Source of the DNA: Paracoccus caeni
GTDB taxonomy: Bacteria; Pseudomonadota; Alphaproteobacteria; Rhodobacterales; Rhodobacteraceae
Length of the DNA stretch: 64,000 nucleotides
Direction of reading: 5' to 3'
NCBI RefSeq assembly: GCF_016629665.1
Contig: NZ_JAEPRQ010000001.1
Location: 806,001 to 870,000 of the forward strand
Each line of letters opens with the position of its first letter. Position 1 is the stretch's first letter. The notes below the pieces were generated by a model. The model searched no databases, had not been told where the DNA came from, and saw only the letters and a program-made list of their open reading frames with translations. Of this stretch, positions 18,540 through 27,809 are shown in pieces. Both the position numbers and the translations under genes were made by a program.

Positions 18540-19658
18540 TCAGGCGAATTCCAGTATCGGCGCGGGCCGGTATCGGTCAGCCAACCCGGCAGGCGCGATT
18601 TCTGCAAGGCGATGAAGTTCGTCCCGCAGGCGGTCGCGGCCATATGCGGCAAGGATTTCAAACGGACCGCGCGGGAAGTTGAGGCCAAGTTTCAGCGCCG
18701 TGTCGATGCCGGTTTCAGTGGTGCCACCCTCTGCCAGAAGCCACCCGGCCTCGTTGGCGATCATCGCCTCGATACGCAGGGCAATGGCTGCGGCGTCCGC
18801 AGGGGCCGGGCCGGGCGTTTCGGGATGAATGAACCCCTTGCCGGTCTTGCGGCCCAGATTGCCCGAGGTGACCTGATCGCGCAGCGCGCTGTGGATATAA
18901 TAGCGGGGATTGCCGTTCATCGCGGCGTGCAGGCTTTCGGTCGCCGCCAGATTGATGTCCGCGCCGACCAGATCGATCAGCGCGAACGGGCCAAGTCGGT
19001 AGCCCGCTGCCAACATCGCCGCATCGATGTCGGTGGCAGAGCGGCCTTCCTCCAGCAGCGCCAGAGCCTCGCCATAGAAGGGGCGGGCGCAGCGATTGAC
19101 GATGAAGCCGGGACGGTCGGGGCAATCGATCACCGTCTTGCCTGCGGCTTCGGTCAGGCGGCGGGCATGGCCCAAGGCATCAGTGCTGGTCAGCGGATGG
19201 GCCACCAGTTCGACCAGCTTCATCACCGGCGCGGGGTTGAAGAAATGCAGGCCGAGCAGGCGCTCCGGGTGGGCCAGCCCCTCGGCCATTGCCGCGACTG
19301 AAAGAGATGAGGTGTTGGTCGCCAGAACGGCATCCGGCCCAACAACCGCTTCCAAATCAGTGAAAAGCGCGCGCTTGGTGTCGATCTTCTCGATGACGGC
19401 CTCGATGGCCAGATCGGCAGCGGCCATTGCCGCGACGCGGTCAACGATGGTGATGCGGGACAGCAGCGCCTCAAGCTCGGCCAACGGCATTTTTCGCGCT
19501 TCGACACGCGGAAGCAGGTTTGTGCGCAGCCTTTCAATCGCGCTGTCGCGCGCGTCCTGCACCGCGTCGGTTGCCAGCACGGTGAAACCGGCAGCCGCAT
19601 AGACCTGCGCAATGCCAAGGCCCATTGCGCCAAGACCGATAACCGCGATTGTCGTCAT
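18540..19658 (-). CDS. 3-hydroxyacyl-CoA dehydrogenase
   Basis: NAD-dependent oxidation of a 3-hydroxyacyl-CoA. 372 aa from ATG 19658, which is preceded by GAGAGGAGCGCGGGA; the frame opens seven codons earlier but those codons are the RBS itself. Rossmann motif GLGAMGLGIAQVYAAAG near the N-terminus, then TNTSSLS and LHFFNPAPVMKLVE with the catalytic His/Glu. It has an extended C-terminal 6PGDH-like half. It is divergent from the aminobenzoyl-CoA monooxygenase across the tandem MarR-type operator, so it very likely does the dehydrogenation step of the same pathway. Confidence 0.88.
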   Translation of the reverse strand: MTTIAVIGLGAMGLGIAQVYAAAGFTVLATDAVQDARDSAIERLRTNLLPRVEARKMPLAELEALLSRITIVDRVAAMAAADLAIEAVIEKIDTKRALFTDLEAVVGPDAVLATNTSSLSVAAMAEGLAHPERLLGLHFFNPAPVMKLVELVAHPLTSTDALGHARRLTEAAGKTVIDCPDRPGFIVNRCARPFYGEALALLEEGRSATDIDAAMLAAGYRLGPFALIDLVGADINLAATESLHAAMNGNPRYYIHSALRDQVTSGNLGRKTGKGFIHPETPGPAPADAAAIALRIEAMIANEAGWLLAEGGTTETGIDTALKLGLNFPRGPFEILAAYGRDRLRDELHRLAEIAPAGLADRYRPAPILEFA

Positions 19659-19691
19659 TCCCGCGCTCCTCTCATTCACGCGGTCATATCA

Positions 19692-19720
19692 TTTCAAGTT
19701 CGAAATTTCAAACTTGAAAT
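19692..19720. promoter_or_regulatory. Tandem MarR-type operator, monooxygenase/dehydrogenase promoter
   Basis: Two 15-mers sharing one base: TTTCAAGTTCGAAAT (19692-19706) and TTTCAAACTTGAAAT (19706-19720). The second contains a perfect 6-bp inverted repeat, TTTCAA-AC-TTGAAA. A longer inverted repeat (19690-19700 with 19711-19721) frames them. The site sits in the 121-base gap between two divergent catabolic genes. The same TTTCA-N6-AAAT pattern is at 32422-32436 and 32995-33009. Confidence 0.7.
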
Positions 19721-19779
19721 GAATCCGATTCGCTGGCAGTCTCTCCGCAGACGGACCGAAGTCCGCGGGGAGGAATGGA

Positions 19780-22065
19780 ATGAAGATCTTGTGCATGGGC
19801 GGGGGGCCTGCGGGTCTCTATTTCGCGATTTCGATGAAACTGCGCGATCCATCGCACAAGATCACCGTTCTGGAGCGCAACAAGGCGAATGACACCTTCG
19901 GCTGGGGGGTGGTGCTGTCGGACGATGCGCTTGGCCGGATGCAGCAGAACGACCCCGTCAGCACCGAGGCGATCCGCAGCCATTTCGCCTATTGGGACGA
20001 CATCGCCGTGATCCATGACGGCGAACGGACGGTGTCGGGCGGCCACGGCTTTGCCGGGATCGGGCGCAAGCAGATGCTGATCCTGCTGCAACAGCGGGCG
20101 CGCGAGCTGGACATCGATCTGCAATTCGAAACCGAGTTCCGCACCGCCGAAGAATACCGCCGCGAATATGATCTGGTCGTTGGCAGCGACGGCATCAACT
20201 CGCTGGTCCGTCAGGAATATGCGCAGGTTTTCAAGCCCGATATCGACACGCGTCAATGCAAATTCGTCTGGCTGGGCACCGATCAGAAATTCGACGACGC
20301 TTTCACCTTCATCTTCGAAAAGACCGAACATGGCTGGGTCTGGGCGCATGTCTATCAGTTCGACGACAGCACCGCGACGTTCATCGTCGAGACCTTGCCC
20401 GAGACGTGGGAGAAGCTGGGCTTCCCCGATATGTCGAAGGAAGAAACGGTCGAAACCTGCCGCCGGATCTTTGCGCGGCATCTGGACGGGCATTCGCTAC
20501 GCTCGAACGCGGCGCATCTGCGCGGCTCGGCGGTGTGGATGCAGTTCCCTCGGGTGATCTGTGAGCAGTGGTATCACGAGAATGTCGTGCTGATGGGCGA
20601 TGCTGCGGCGACGGCGCATTTTTCAATCGGCTCGGGGACGCGGCTGGCCTTTGACAGCGCAATCGCGCTGGCGGAATACCTGCATTCCGAACCGACGATG
20701 GAACGCGCGTTCGAGCGGTATCAGGAGGAACGCCGGCTGGAAGTGCTGCGCCTGCAATCGGCGGCGCGTAACAGCCTTGAATGGTTCGAACAGGTCGAGC
20801 GGTATCTGGACATGGACCCGGTCCAGTTCGCCTATTCCCTGCTGACCCGCAGTCAGCGGATCAGCCATGAAAACCTGCGCCTGCGCGATCCTGAATGGCT
20901 GGCCTCGGCGGAAGACTGGTTTCAGCGAAAGGCGGGCGGTGCGCCCGGCCATCGCCCGATGTTTGCGCCGTTCCGTCTGCGCAACATGGCGCTGAAGAAC
21001 CGCATCGTCATGTCGCCGATGGCGCAATACAAGGCCGTGGACGGCAGCCCGACCGACTGGCACCTGATCCATTACGCCGAACGCGCCAAGGGCGGCGCGG
21101 CGATGATCTATACCGAGATGACATGCGTGTCGGCAGAGGGCCGTATCACCCCCGGCTGCCCCGGCCTCTATGCCGCCGAACATGAGACGGCGTGGAAGCG
21201 GTTGGCCGATTTCATCCATGCCGAGACCTCGTGCAAGCTCTGCATCCAGATCGGCCATTCCGGGCGCAAGGGTTCGACCTGCGTGCCGTGGGACGGGGGG
21301 ATGGATGCGCCGCTGGCTTCCGGCAACTGGCAACTGATGGCGGCAAGCCCTATCGCTTACAAACCCGCCAACGCCGTGCCGAAGGAAATGGACCGCGCCG
21401 ATATGGATATGGTCCGCGACCAGTTCGTGGCTTCGACCGAAATGGCTGCGCGGGCCGGTGCCGACATGATCGAGATGCACGCGGCCCATGGCTATCTGCT
21501 GGCGACCTTCATCTCGCCCATCACCAACAAGCGGACCGATGATTATGGCGGCTCGCTGGAAAACCGGATGCGCTATCCGCTGGAGGTGCTGCGGGCGATG
21601 CGCGCCGCATGGGGCGAGGAAAAGCCGATGTCGGTCAGGATCTCGGCCAATGACTGGATCGATGGCGGCGTGGACCCGGAAGAGGCGGTCGAGATCGCCA
21701 AGATGTTCGCAGCGGCGGGGGCGGATATCATCGACGTTTCCTCGGGCCAGACCGATCCTGCGGAACAGCCGATCTATGGCCGCATGTTCCAGACGCCTTT
21801 CAGCGACCGCATCCGGAACGAGGCCGGGCTTGCCACGATGACCGTGGGCAATATCAGCGATTTCGATCAGGTGAATGGCATCCTGATGGCGGGCCGCGCC
21901 GATCTGGTCTGCCTTGCCCGCGCCCATCTGGCCAATCCTTACTGGACGCTGCACGCCGCCGTCGAACAGGGCGAGACCGGGGTGGAATGGCCCGCGCCCT
22001 ACAAGGGCGGTCGCGATCTTCTGTATCGCCTGCACGAACGTCAGCAGGAAGCGATCCGGGCATGA
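19780..22065 (+). CDS. abmA: 2-aminobenzoyl-CoA monooxygenase/reductase (fused)
   Basis: Hydroxylates and partly reduces the ring of 2-aminobenzoyl-CoA, the key step of aerobic CoA-dependent anthranilate breakdown. 761 aa, matching the ~760 aa Azoarcus enzyme. Residues 1-~385 are a flavin monooxygenase (GGGPAGLYFAI, VVGSDG, NVVLMGDAAA); ~390-761 are an Old Yellow Enzyme domain (MFAPFRLRNM, MSPMAQY, EMHAAHGYLLATFISP, TDDYGGS, VCLARAHLANPYW). Automatic annotation often calls this type salicylyl-CoA 5-hydroxylase/oxidoreductase; the CoA ligase and Rid protein in the operon favour aminobenzoyl-CoA. First gene of a nine-gene plus-strand operon. Confidence 0.88.
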   Translation: MKILCMGGGPAGLYFAISMKLRDPSHKITVLERNKANDTFGWGVVLSDDALGRMQQNDPVSTEAIRSHFAYWDDIAVIHDGERTVSGGHGFAGIGRKQMLILLQQRARELDIDLQFETEFRTAEEYRREYDLVVGSDGINSLVRQEYAQVFKPDIDTRQCKFVWLGTDQKFDDAFTFIFEKTEHGWVWAHVYQFDDSTATFIVETLPETWEKLGFPDMSKEETVETCRRIFARHLDGHSLRSNAAHLRGSAVWMQFPRVICEQWYHENVVLMGDAAATAHFSIGSGTRLAFDSAIALAEYLHSEPTMERAFERYQEERRLEVLRLQSAARNSLEWFEQVERYLDMDPVQFAYSLLTRSQRISHENLRLRDPEWLASAEDWFQRKAGGAPGHRPMFAPFRLRNMALKNRIVMSPMAQYKAVDGSPTDWHLIHYAERAKGGAAMIYTEMTCVSAEGRITPGCPGLYAAEHETAWKRLADFIHAETSCKLCIQIGHSGRKGSTCVPWDGGMDAPLASGNWQLMAASPIAYKPANAVPKEMDRADMDMVRDQFVASTEMAARAGADMIEMHAAHGYLLATFISPITNKRTDDYGGSLENRMRYPLEVLRAMRAAWGEEKPMSVRISANDWIDGGVDPEEAVEIAKMFAAAGADIIDVSSGQTDPAEQPIYGRMFQTPFSDRIRNEAGLATMTVGNISDFDQVNGILMAGRADLVCLARAHLANPYWTLHAAVEQGETGVEWPAPYKGGRDLLYRLHERQQEAIRA

Positions 22066-22799
22066 GCGTCGCGGGCAAGCGCGTTCTCATTACCGGAGGC
22101 GGCACCGGCGTTGGCGCCGATCTTGCCGCGGGCTTTGCCGCAGCCGGGGCCGAGGTGGTGATCTGCGGTCGCCGTGAAGGTCCGCTGGCATCGGTCGCCG
22201 AACACACCGGCGCGCGCTTCGTGACTGCCGATGTCACCAGCGAAGCCGATTTAAAGCGCCTCTTTGCCGAGGCCGGGCGGTGCGACATTGTCATCGCCAA
22301 TGCGGGGGCGGCGGATAGCGCGCCTTTGGGCCGGACCACGCTGGAGCAATGGAACGCCACGCTGGCCGTCAACCTGACCGGCACTTTCCTGACCTTCCGC
22401 GAGGGCTTGGCGCAGATGCCCGGTTGGGGGCGGCTGATCGCGGTGGCCTCGACCGCCGGGCTGAAGGGCTATGCCTATGTTGCGCCCTATGCGGCGGCGA
22501 AGCATGGGGTGGTGGGGCTGGTCCGGTCGCTGGCGCTGGAGGTGGCGAAGAAGCCGGTCACGGTGAATGCGCTTTGTCCGGGGTTTCTCGATACGGAAAT
22601 GACCGACCGATCTGTGGCGACGATCACCGAAAAGACCGGGATGAGCGCCGAAGATGCCCGCGCCACGCTGGCCGCCGCCAATCCGCAGAAACGCCTGATC
22701 CAGCCTGCCGAGGTGACCGCCGCCGCCCTGTGGCTCTGCGCGCCGGGGTCCGAGGGGATCAACGGCCAGCCCATCGCGATTGCCGGGGGGGAGACATGA
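22062..22799 (+). CDS. Short-chain dehydrogenase/reductase of the aminobenzoate operon
   Basis: 245 aa NAD(P)-dependent SDR. Cofactor motif TGGGTGVGA (~10-18), NAG (~85), and a catalytic Ser followed by YAAAK (Tyr-x3-Lys). The start ATG 22062 overlaps the monooxygenase stop by four bases, and the stop overlaps the marR start by four. It probably reduces or oxidises the oxo/hydroxy group on the dearomatised cyclohexene-carboxyl-CoA, but which intermediate it uses is inference. Confidence 0.88.
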   Translation: MSVAGKRVLITGGGTGVGADLAAGFAAAGAEVVICGRREGPLASVAEHTGARFVTADVTSEADLKRLFAEAGRCDIVIANAGAADSAPLGRTTLEQWNATLAVNLTGTFLTFREGLAQMPGWGRLIAVASTAGLKGYAYVAPYAAAKHGVVGLVRSLALEVAKKPVTVNALCPGFLDTEMTDRSVATITEKTGMSAEDARATLAAANPQKRLIQPAEVTAAALWLCAPGSEGINGQPIAIAGGET

Positions 22800-23227
22800 C
22801 CGAAGGCAGCAAGCGGCGGCTGAAGATGTGGATCCGGCTTTTGGGCGTCACCCGCCGGGCCGAGGGCGAGCTGCGCGAATATCTGCGTCTCACCCATGAC
22901 ACGACGCTGCCGCGTTTCGACGTGATGGCGGCGCTTTATCGGCGGCGCGACGGGCTGACCATGGGCGAGCTGTCGCGGATGCTGCTGGTCTCCAACGGCA
23001 ATGCGACGGTGGTGGTGGATCGGCTGGAAAAGGACGGGCTGGCCCGGCGTATTCCGTCGGAAACCGACCGGCGCGCGGTCTCGGTTGTGCTGACGCCCGA
23101 AGGGCTGGCGGCGTTCGAGGCGCAGGCGGCGGGCCATGAGGTCGAGGTGACGCGACTGTTCGCACGGCTGAGCGACGACGATGTGGACGCGATCACGGAT
23201 ATTCTGAAGAGGGCGGAGAAGACATGA
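22796..23227 (+). CDS. MarR-family regulator inside the catabolic operon
   Basis: 143 aa. Winged-helix core with [34 protein letters not shown] (recognition helix and wing) and the [10 protein letters not shown] segment. It overlaps both neighbours by four bases and so is autogenously placed in the operon. It is paralogous to the MarR at 32491-32964, sharing the TLPRFDV and VSNGN blocks. Expected to bind the TTTCA-N6-AAAT sites and release them on binding an aryl-CoA or aminobenzoate; ligand is not shown by the sequence. Confidence 0.9.
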   Translation: MTEGSKRRLKMWIRLLGVTRRAEGELREYLRLTHDTTLPRFDVMAALYRRRDGLTMGELSRMLLVSNGNATVVVDRLEKDGLARRIPSETDRRAVSVVLTPEGLAAFEAQAAGHEVEVTRLFARLSDDDVDAITDILKRAEKT

Positions 23228-24051
23228 GCAATCTCACCAGAACCGAGCTTGCCGGGCTGAGCCCCAAGCATTTCCAGTGGGAGGTCAGCGACCGCATCGC
23301 CACCGTCCGTCTGGACCGCCCCGACCGCAAGAACCCGCTGACCTTCGAAAGCTATGCCGAATTGCGCGACACGTTTCGGGCGCTGGTCTATGCGACGGAT
23401 GTCGATGTGGTGATCTTTGCCTCGAATGGCGGGAATTTCAGTTCCGGCGGCGATGTGCATGACATCATCGGCCCGCTTGTCGGCATGGATATGAAGGATC
23501 TGCTGGCCTTTACCCGGATGACCGGCGATCTGGTCAAGGCGATGATCGGCTGCGGCAAGCCGATCATTGCGGCGGTCGATGGTGTGGCCGTGGGGGCAGG
23601 GGCGATCATCGCCATGGCCTCGGATCTGCGGCTGGCAACGCCCGAGGCGAAATGCGCCTTCCTGTTCACCCGCGTCGGTCTGGCCGGTTGCGATATGGGC
23701 GCCTGCGCCATGCTGCCGCGCATCATCGGGCAGGGGCGGGCGGCGGAATTGCTTTATACAGGTCGCGCCATGTCGGCGGAGGAGGGCAAGGCCTGGGGCT
23801 TCTGGAACGCGATCCACCCTGCCGATCAATTGGAGGCCGAGGCCCGGAAGCTGGCTGAACGGATCGCTGCCGGGCCGGTCTTTGCGCATGGCATCACCAA
23901 GACGCAGATCAATCAGGAATGGAATATGGGGCTGGAGCAGGCGATCGAGGCCGAGGCTCAGGCACAGGCGATCTGCATGCAGACCCGCGATTTCGAACGC
24001 GCCTATCGCGCCTTCGTCGCCAAGGAAAAGCCGGTTTTTCAGGGGGATTGA
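23224..24051 (+). CDS. Enoyl-CoA hydratase/isomerase family protein
   Basis: 275 aa crotonase-fold enzyme. Oxyanion-hole segments [10 protein letters not shown] and the helix with [22 protein letters not shown] are typical; the C-terminal helices are complete. It starts in the marR stop (ATGA). In this operon it should hydrate, or hydrolytically open, the cyclic enoyl-CoA produced after ring reduction. The residue at the usual second catalytic position lies in [11 protein letters not shown], not a clear Glu, so isomerase or ring-hydrolase activity is possible. Confidence 0.88.
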   Translation: MSNLTRTELAGLSPKHFQWEVSDRIATVRLDRPDRKNPLTFESYAELRDTFRALVYATDVDVVIFASNGGNFSSGGDVHDIIGPLVGMDMKDLLAFTRMTGDLVKAMIGCGKPIIAAVDGVAVGAGAIIAMASDLRLATPEAKCAFLFTRVGLAGCDMGACAMLPRIIGQGRAAELLYTGRAMSAEEGKAWGFWNAIHPADQLEAEARKLAERIAAGPVFAHGITKTQINQEWNMGLEQAIEAEAQAQAICMQTRDFERAYRAFVAKEKPVFQGD

Positions 24052-24054
24052 GCC

Positions 24055-25191
24055 GTGGCAGATCAAAGTTTCCTGAACTGGCCCTTCTTCGAGGACCGTC
24101 ACCGCGAATTGGCATCGGCGCTGGATGAATGGTGCGCGGCGCATCTGCCGGTCGATCACGGCGATGTCGATGCCGCCTGCAAGGGGCTGGTCGCGGCGCT
24201 TGGTGCGGCAGGTTTCCTGCGCCATTCAGGTGCGGCCGAGGGTGAGCGATTGGATGTCCGTAGCCTGTGCCTCACCCGCGAAACACTTGCCCGCCACGAC
24301 GCGCTGGCCGATTTTGCCTTCGCGATGCAGGGGCTTGGCATGGGGGCGATTTCGCTTTTCGGCACGCCGGGCCAGCGTGAATGGCTGGAGAGGACCCGGG
24401 CAGGAGAGGCGATTTCGGCATTCGCGCTGACCGAGCCAGGCTCTGGCTCGGATGTGGCGAATACCGCGACCACGGCTGAACGTGTCGTGGGTGGCTGGCG
24501 GCTGACTGGCGAGAAAACCTATATCTCGAACGGCGGCATCGCCGATCTTTACGTGATCTTCGCGCGGACCGGCGAGGCTCCGGGCGCGCGCGGCCTGTCC
24601 GCCTTCCTGATGCCCGCCGACAGCCCCGGCCTGACCATCGCCGAACGGATCGAGGTGATCGCGCCGCATCCCCTTGCCACGCTGAAGCTGGACAAGGTGT
24701 TCCTACCCGATGAGGCCCTGATCGGTGAATCGGGTGCGGGCTTCAAGCTGGCCATGTCGGTGCTGGACGTGTTCCGCCCCACGGTCGGCGCGGCGGCGCT
24801 TGGCATGGCGCGGCGCGCGCTGGACGAGGCGCTGGAGCGCACGCAAACCCGCCGCATTCAGGGCCAGCCGCTTAGCGATCTGCAACTGGTTCAGGGGCAT
24901 CTGGCTGATATGGCGCTGAAGGTCGATGCCGCCGCTTTGCTGGTCTATCGCGCCGCTTGGGCGAAGGATATGGGCGCGCCGCGCATCACCCGCGAAGCCG
25001 CGATGGCGAAACTTTACGCCACCGAGGCCGCGCAAGAGGTGATCGACGCCGCCCTGCAACTGCATGGCGGCGACGGCGTGCGGCACGGCGTCAAGGTCGA
25101 GGAGCTTTACCGCGATATCCGCGCCCTGCGCATCTATGAAGGGGCCAGCGACGTGCAACGGGTCGTCATCGCGCGGAGCATCCTTGGATGA
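24055..25191 (+). CDS. Acyl-CoA dehydrogenase
   Basis: 378 aa FAD enzyme, start GTG three bases after the hydratase stop. FAD/substrate motifs [14 protein letters not shown] and [15 protein letters not shown], then the C-terminal four-helix domain with [19 protein letters not shown] and [19 protein letters not shown]. The usual catalytic base, which in most members sits in the late YRDIR..RIYEG block, cannot be assigned with certainty by eye. Role inferred: alpha,beta-dehydrogenation within the aminobenzoate pathway. The stop overlaps the thioesterase start. Confidence 0.9.
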   Translation: MADQSFLNWPFFEDRHRELASALDEWCAAHLPVDHGDVDAACKGLVAALGAAGFLRHSGAAEGERLDVRSLCLTRETLARHDALADFAFAMQGLGMGAISLFGTPGQREWLERTRAGEAISAFALTEPGSGSDVANTATTAERVVGGWRLTGEKTYISNGGIADLYVIFARTGEAPGARGLSAFLMPADSPGLTIAERIEVIAPHPLATLKLDKVFLPDEALIGESGAGFKLAMSVLDVFRPTVGAAALGMARRALDEALERTQTRRIQGQPLSDLQLVQGHLADMALKVDAAALLVYRAAWAKDMGAPRITREAAMAKLYATEAAQEVIDAALQLHGGDGVRHGVKVEELYRDIRALRIYEGASDVQRVVIARSILG

Positions 25192-25607
25192 TCTATCGCC
25201 GCCGGATACAGGTCGAGTTCAACCATTGCGACCCGGCGGGGATCGTGTTTTATCCGCGCTATTTCGAGATGCTGAACTCGGTGATCGAGAACTTCTTCGC
25301 CGAAGTGCTGAGCTATTCCTTCGCGCGCATTCATATCGACGAAGGCTGCGCGGTGCCGACAGTGAAGATCGACACCGATTTCCGCGCCCCTTCGCGCCTG
25401 GGCGAGGTGCTGGATTTCACGCTTGAGGTCGAACATGTCGGCGGCTCCAGCTTGCGATTGGCGCAGGTGGTCAGTGTGGACGGTCAGGTGAAGCTGGAAC
25501 ACCGCTCGACCATCGTTTGGGTTGGCCGTGACGGCAAGGCCGCTGGCTGGCCGGGGATCATTCGAGACAAAATCATTGAATTCAAGGAGACACGGGATGG
25601 TGCATGA
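25188..25607 (+). CDS. 4-hydroxybenzoyl-CoA-thioesterase-like hotdog thioesterase
   Basis: 139 aa single hotdog domain. The catalytic [17 protein letters not shown] block near residue 10 contains the Asp of the 4HBT family. ATGA overlap with the acyl-CoA dehydrogenase; its 3' end overlaps the Rid gene by 11 bases. It could release CoA from a dead-end aryl- or cyclohexenyl-CoA, recycling the CoA pool, or carry out a pathway step. Substrate not proven. Confidence 0.88.
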   Translation: MIYRRRIQVEFNHCDPAGIVFYPRYFEMLNSVIENFFAEVLSYSFARIHIDEGCAVPTVKIDTDFRAPSRLGEVLDFTLEVEHVGGSSLRLAQVVSVDGQVKLEHRSTIVWVGRDGKAAGWPGIIRDKIIEFKETRDGA

Positions 25608-25995
25608 GGTTCTGCATCCGAGGAACTGGAAAGCCACGCCCGGCTATTCCAACGGCATGGCCGCGACCGGACGGATGGTGTTCACCGGCGGCATGATCGG
25701 CTGGAACGACCAGCAGGAATTCGAGACGGACGATTTCGCCGGTCAGGTCCGCACCGCGCTGGCTTCCATCGTCGCCGTTCTGGCCGAAGCTGGCGCCCGG
25801 CCTGAACATCTGGTGCGGCTGACATGGTATGTCACTGACAAGAAAGAATATCTTGGCGCGCTGAAAGAGATCGGGGCGGCCTACAAGGAAACCATCGGCC
25901 GCCACTATCCGGCGATGGCGCTGGTTCAGGTGGTGGCGCTGGTCGAGGACCGCGCCAAGGTCGAGATCGAGGCGACTGCGGTGATCCCCGCCTGA
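25597..25995 (+). CDS. Rid (YjgF/YER057c) family protein lacking the usual arginine
   Basis: 132 aa. Trimeric Rid fold signature GYSNGMAATGRMVFTGG and KVEIEATAVIPA. Canonical RidA enamine/imine deaminases have Arg in a PARS motif; here the same place reads YPAMALVQVV (Met107), so this belongs with the Rid groups that lack that residue. Start ATG 25597 has AAGGAGA and lies inside the thioesterase 3' end. In context it may hydrolyse or tautomerise the enamine/imine on the 2-amino-oxocyclohexene-CoA, releasing ammonia; this is inference. Confidence 0.85.
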   Translation: MVHEVLHPRNWKATPGYSNGMAATGRMVFTGGMIGWNDQQEFETDDFAGQVRTALASIVAVLAEAGARPEHLVRLTWYVTDKKEYLGALKEIGAAYKETIGRHYPAMALVQVVALVEDRAKVEIEATAVIPA

Positions 25996-26058
25996 CAAAA
26001 GGACAATCGCGGGACAGGGCACGCCAAGATGCCCGCCCGCCCAACTGGGAGAATGAAG

Positions 26059-27705
26059 ATGACCGCAAATGCGCCGCTTGGACCTTCGGCCCATATCGAC
26101 ACGTTCACCCGCGACAACCTGCCTGCGGCGGAGAGCTGGCCCGAACTGGACCTGACCGGCTTCGACTATCCCGAATATCTGAACGCGGCGGTCGAACTGA
26201 CCGACCGGATGGTCGAAAAGGGCTTCGGCGACCATGTGGCGCTGATCGGCAATGGCCGCTCGCGCACCTATAAAGAGCTTTCGGACTGGTCGAACCGCAT
26301 TGCCCATGCGCTGGTCGAGGATTTCGGCGTAAAGCCAGGCAATCGGGTGATGATCCGCTCGGCCAACAACCCGGCAATGGTGGCCTGCTGGCTGGCGGCG
26401 ACCAAGGCGGGGGCGGTTGCGGTCAATACGATGCCGATGCTGCGGGCGGGAGAGTTGGCGAAGCTGGTGGACAAGGCCCAGATCAGCCACGCGCTTTGCG
26501 ATACGCGGATGATCGAGGAACTGGCGTTGTGCCAGAAGCAAAGCGATTTTCTGACAACCGTGGTCGGTTTCGACGGCACTGCCAATCACGATGCCGAACT
26601 GGACCGGGTGGCGCTGAAGAAGCCGGTGCACTTTAATGCGGTCCAGACCGGGCGCGATGATGTGGCGCTGCTGGGCTTTACCTCGGGGACGACGGGCGAG
26701 GCAAAGGCCACCATGCATTTCCACCGCGATCTGCTGGTCATCGCGGATGGCTATGCAAAGGAAGTGCTGAACGTGACGCCCGAGGATGTGTTCATCGGCA
26801 GCCCGCCTTTGGCCTTTACTTTCGGGCTGGGCGGTCTGGCGATCTTCCCCTTGCGCTTTGGTGCGGCGGCGACGCTGCTGGAACAGGCCAGCCCCCCGAA
26901 CATGATCCAGATGATCGAGGAACACCGCGCCACAGTCTGCTTCACCGCGCCGACGGCCTATCGGGTGATGCTGCGCGCGATGGATGAGGGCGCGGATTTG
27001 TCCAGTCTGCGCGCGGCGGTTAGCGCGGGCGAGACGCTGCCCGCGCCGGTTTTCGAGGAATGGAAAGCCAAGACCGGCAAGCCGATGCTGGACGGGATCG
27101 GCGCGACCGAGATGCTGCATATCTTCATATCGAACCGCTTCGACGACCACTTGCCGGGCTGCACCGGCAAGCCTGTATCCGGCTATCAGGCGAAGATCGT
27201 CGGCGACGACATGCAGGAACTGCCGCGCGGCGAAACGGGTCGTCTGGCGGTGCGTGGGCCGACCGGCTGCCGCTACATGACCGACGCGGCGAAGCAGGCG
27301 GTCTATGTCCGCGACGGCTGGAACCTGACCGGCGACGCCTTCTGGCAGGACGAGGACGGCCATTTCCACTTCGCCGCCCGCACCGACGATATCATCCTGT
27401 CATCCGGCTATAACATCGCGGGACCAGAGGTCGAGGCGGCGCTGCTGGCCCATCCCGCTGTGCAGGAATGCGCGGTGATCGGGGTTGCGGATGACGAGCG
27501 CGGCCAGATCGTGCAGGCGCATGTGGTGCTGGCAGAAGGCTATGCGGGCGATGCGCTGATGGTGCGGGTGTTGCAGGATCACGTGAAGGCGACGATTGCA
27601 CCGTTCAAATATCCGCGGAGCGTTGTGTTCACGGATGCGCTTCCGAAGACGGCGACCGGGAAGATCCAGCGGTTCCAGTTGCGAAAGACGGCGGGCGAGG
27701 CATAG
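26059..27705 (+). CDS. abmG: 2-aminobenzoate-CoA ligase
   Basis: Activates anthranilate to 2-aminobenzoyl-CoA with ATP. 548 aa, benzoate-CoA-ligase class of acyl-adenylate enzymes. P-loop FTSGTTGEAKATMHFHRD, the A5-like GIGATEMLHIFIS, SGYNIAGPEVE and the C-terminal KTATGKIQRFQLR with catalytic Lys. ATG 26059 has GGGAGA at proper spacing; ATG 26053 is an alternative two codons upstream. Named from family type plus the monooxygenase in the operon; benzoate or a substituted benzoate cannot be excluded by sequence alone. Last gene of the plus-strand operon. Confidence 0.83.
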   Translation: MTANAPLGPSAHIDTFTRDNLPAAESWPELDLTGFDYPEYLNAAVELTDRMVEKGFGDHVALIGNGRSRTYKELSDWSNRIAHALVEDFGVKPGNRVMIRSANNPAMVACWLAATKAGAVAVNTMPMLRAGELAKLVDKAQISHALCDTRMIEELALCQKQSDFLTTVVGFDGTANHDAELDRVALKKPVHFNAVQTGRDDVALLGFTSGTTGEAKATMHFHRDLLVIADGYAKEVLNVTPEDVFIGSPPLAFTFGLGGLAIFPLRFGAAATLLEQASPPNMIQMIEEHRATVCFTAPTAYRVMLRAMDEGADLSSLRAAVSAGETLPAPVFEEWKAKTGKPMLDGIGATEMLHIFISNRFDDHLPGCTGKPVSGYQAKIVGDDMQELPRGETGRLAVRGPTGCRYMTDAAKQAVYVRDGWNLTGDAFWQDEDGHFHFAARTDDIILSSGYNIAGPEVEAALLAHPAVQECAVIGVADDERGQIVQAHVVLAEGYAGDALMVRVLQDHVKATIAPFKYPRSVVFTDALPKTATGKIQRFQLRKTAGEA

Positions 27706-27809
27706 GCAGGCTGGGGGCGCTTCGCCCCCGTCGCCTGCTGGTTCTCGAACCAGCGGCGTACCAGCAGGCAACCCCCCGAGGATATTTGCGTGAAGAAGAA
27801 GCCCGGGGT
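27706..27809. repeat. Convergent gap with GC hairpin and dispersed repeat copy 2
   Basis: A GGGGGCGCTTCGCCCCC hairpin follows the ligase stop, then inverted CCTGCTGG/CCAGCAGG sequences, then the 21-bp repeat (27780-27800) identical to 5866-5886. Lies between two converging operons and could act as a bidirectional terminator although no T-run follows. Confidence 0.55.

Noticed and set aside
20623..22035. 470-aa minus-strand open frame
   Set aside because: Exact antisense of the monooxygenase/reductase with His/Arg-rich shadow composition and no domain.
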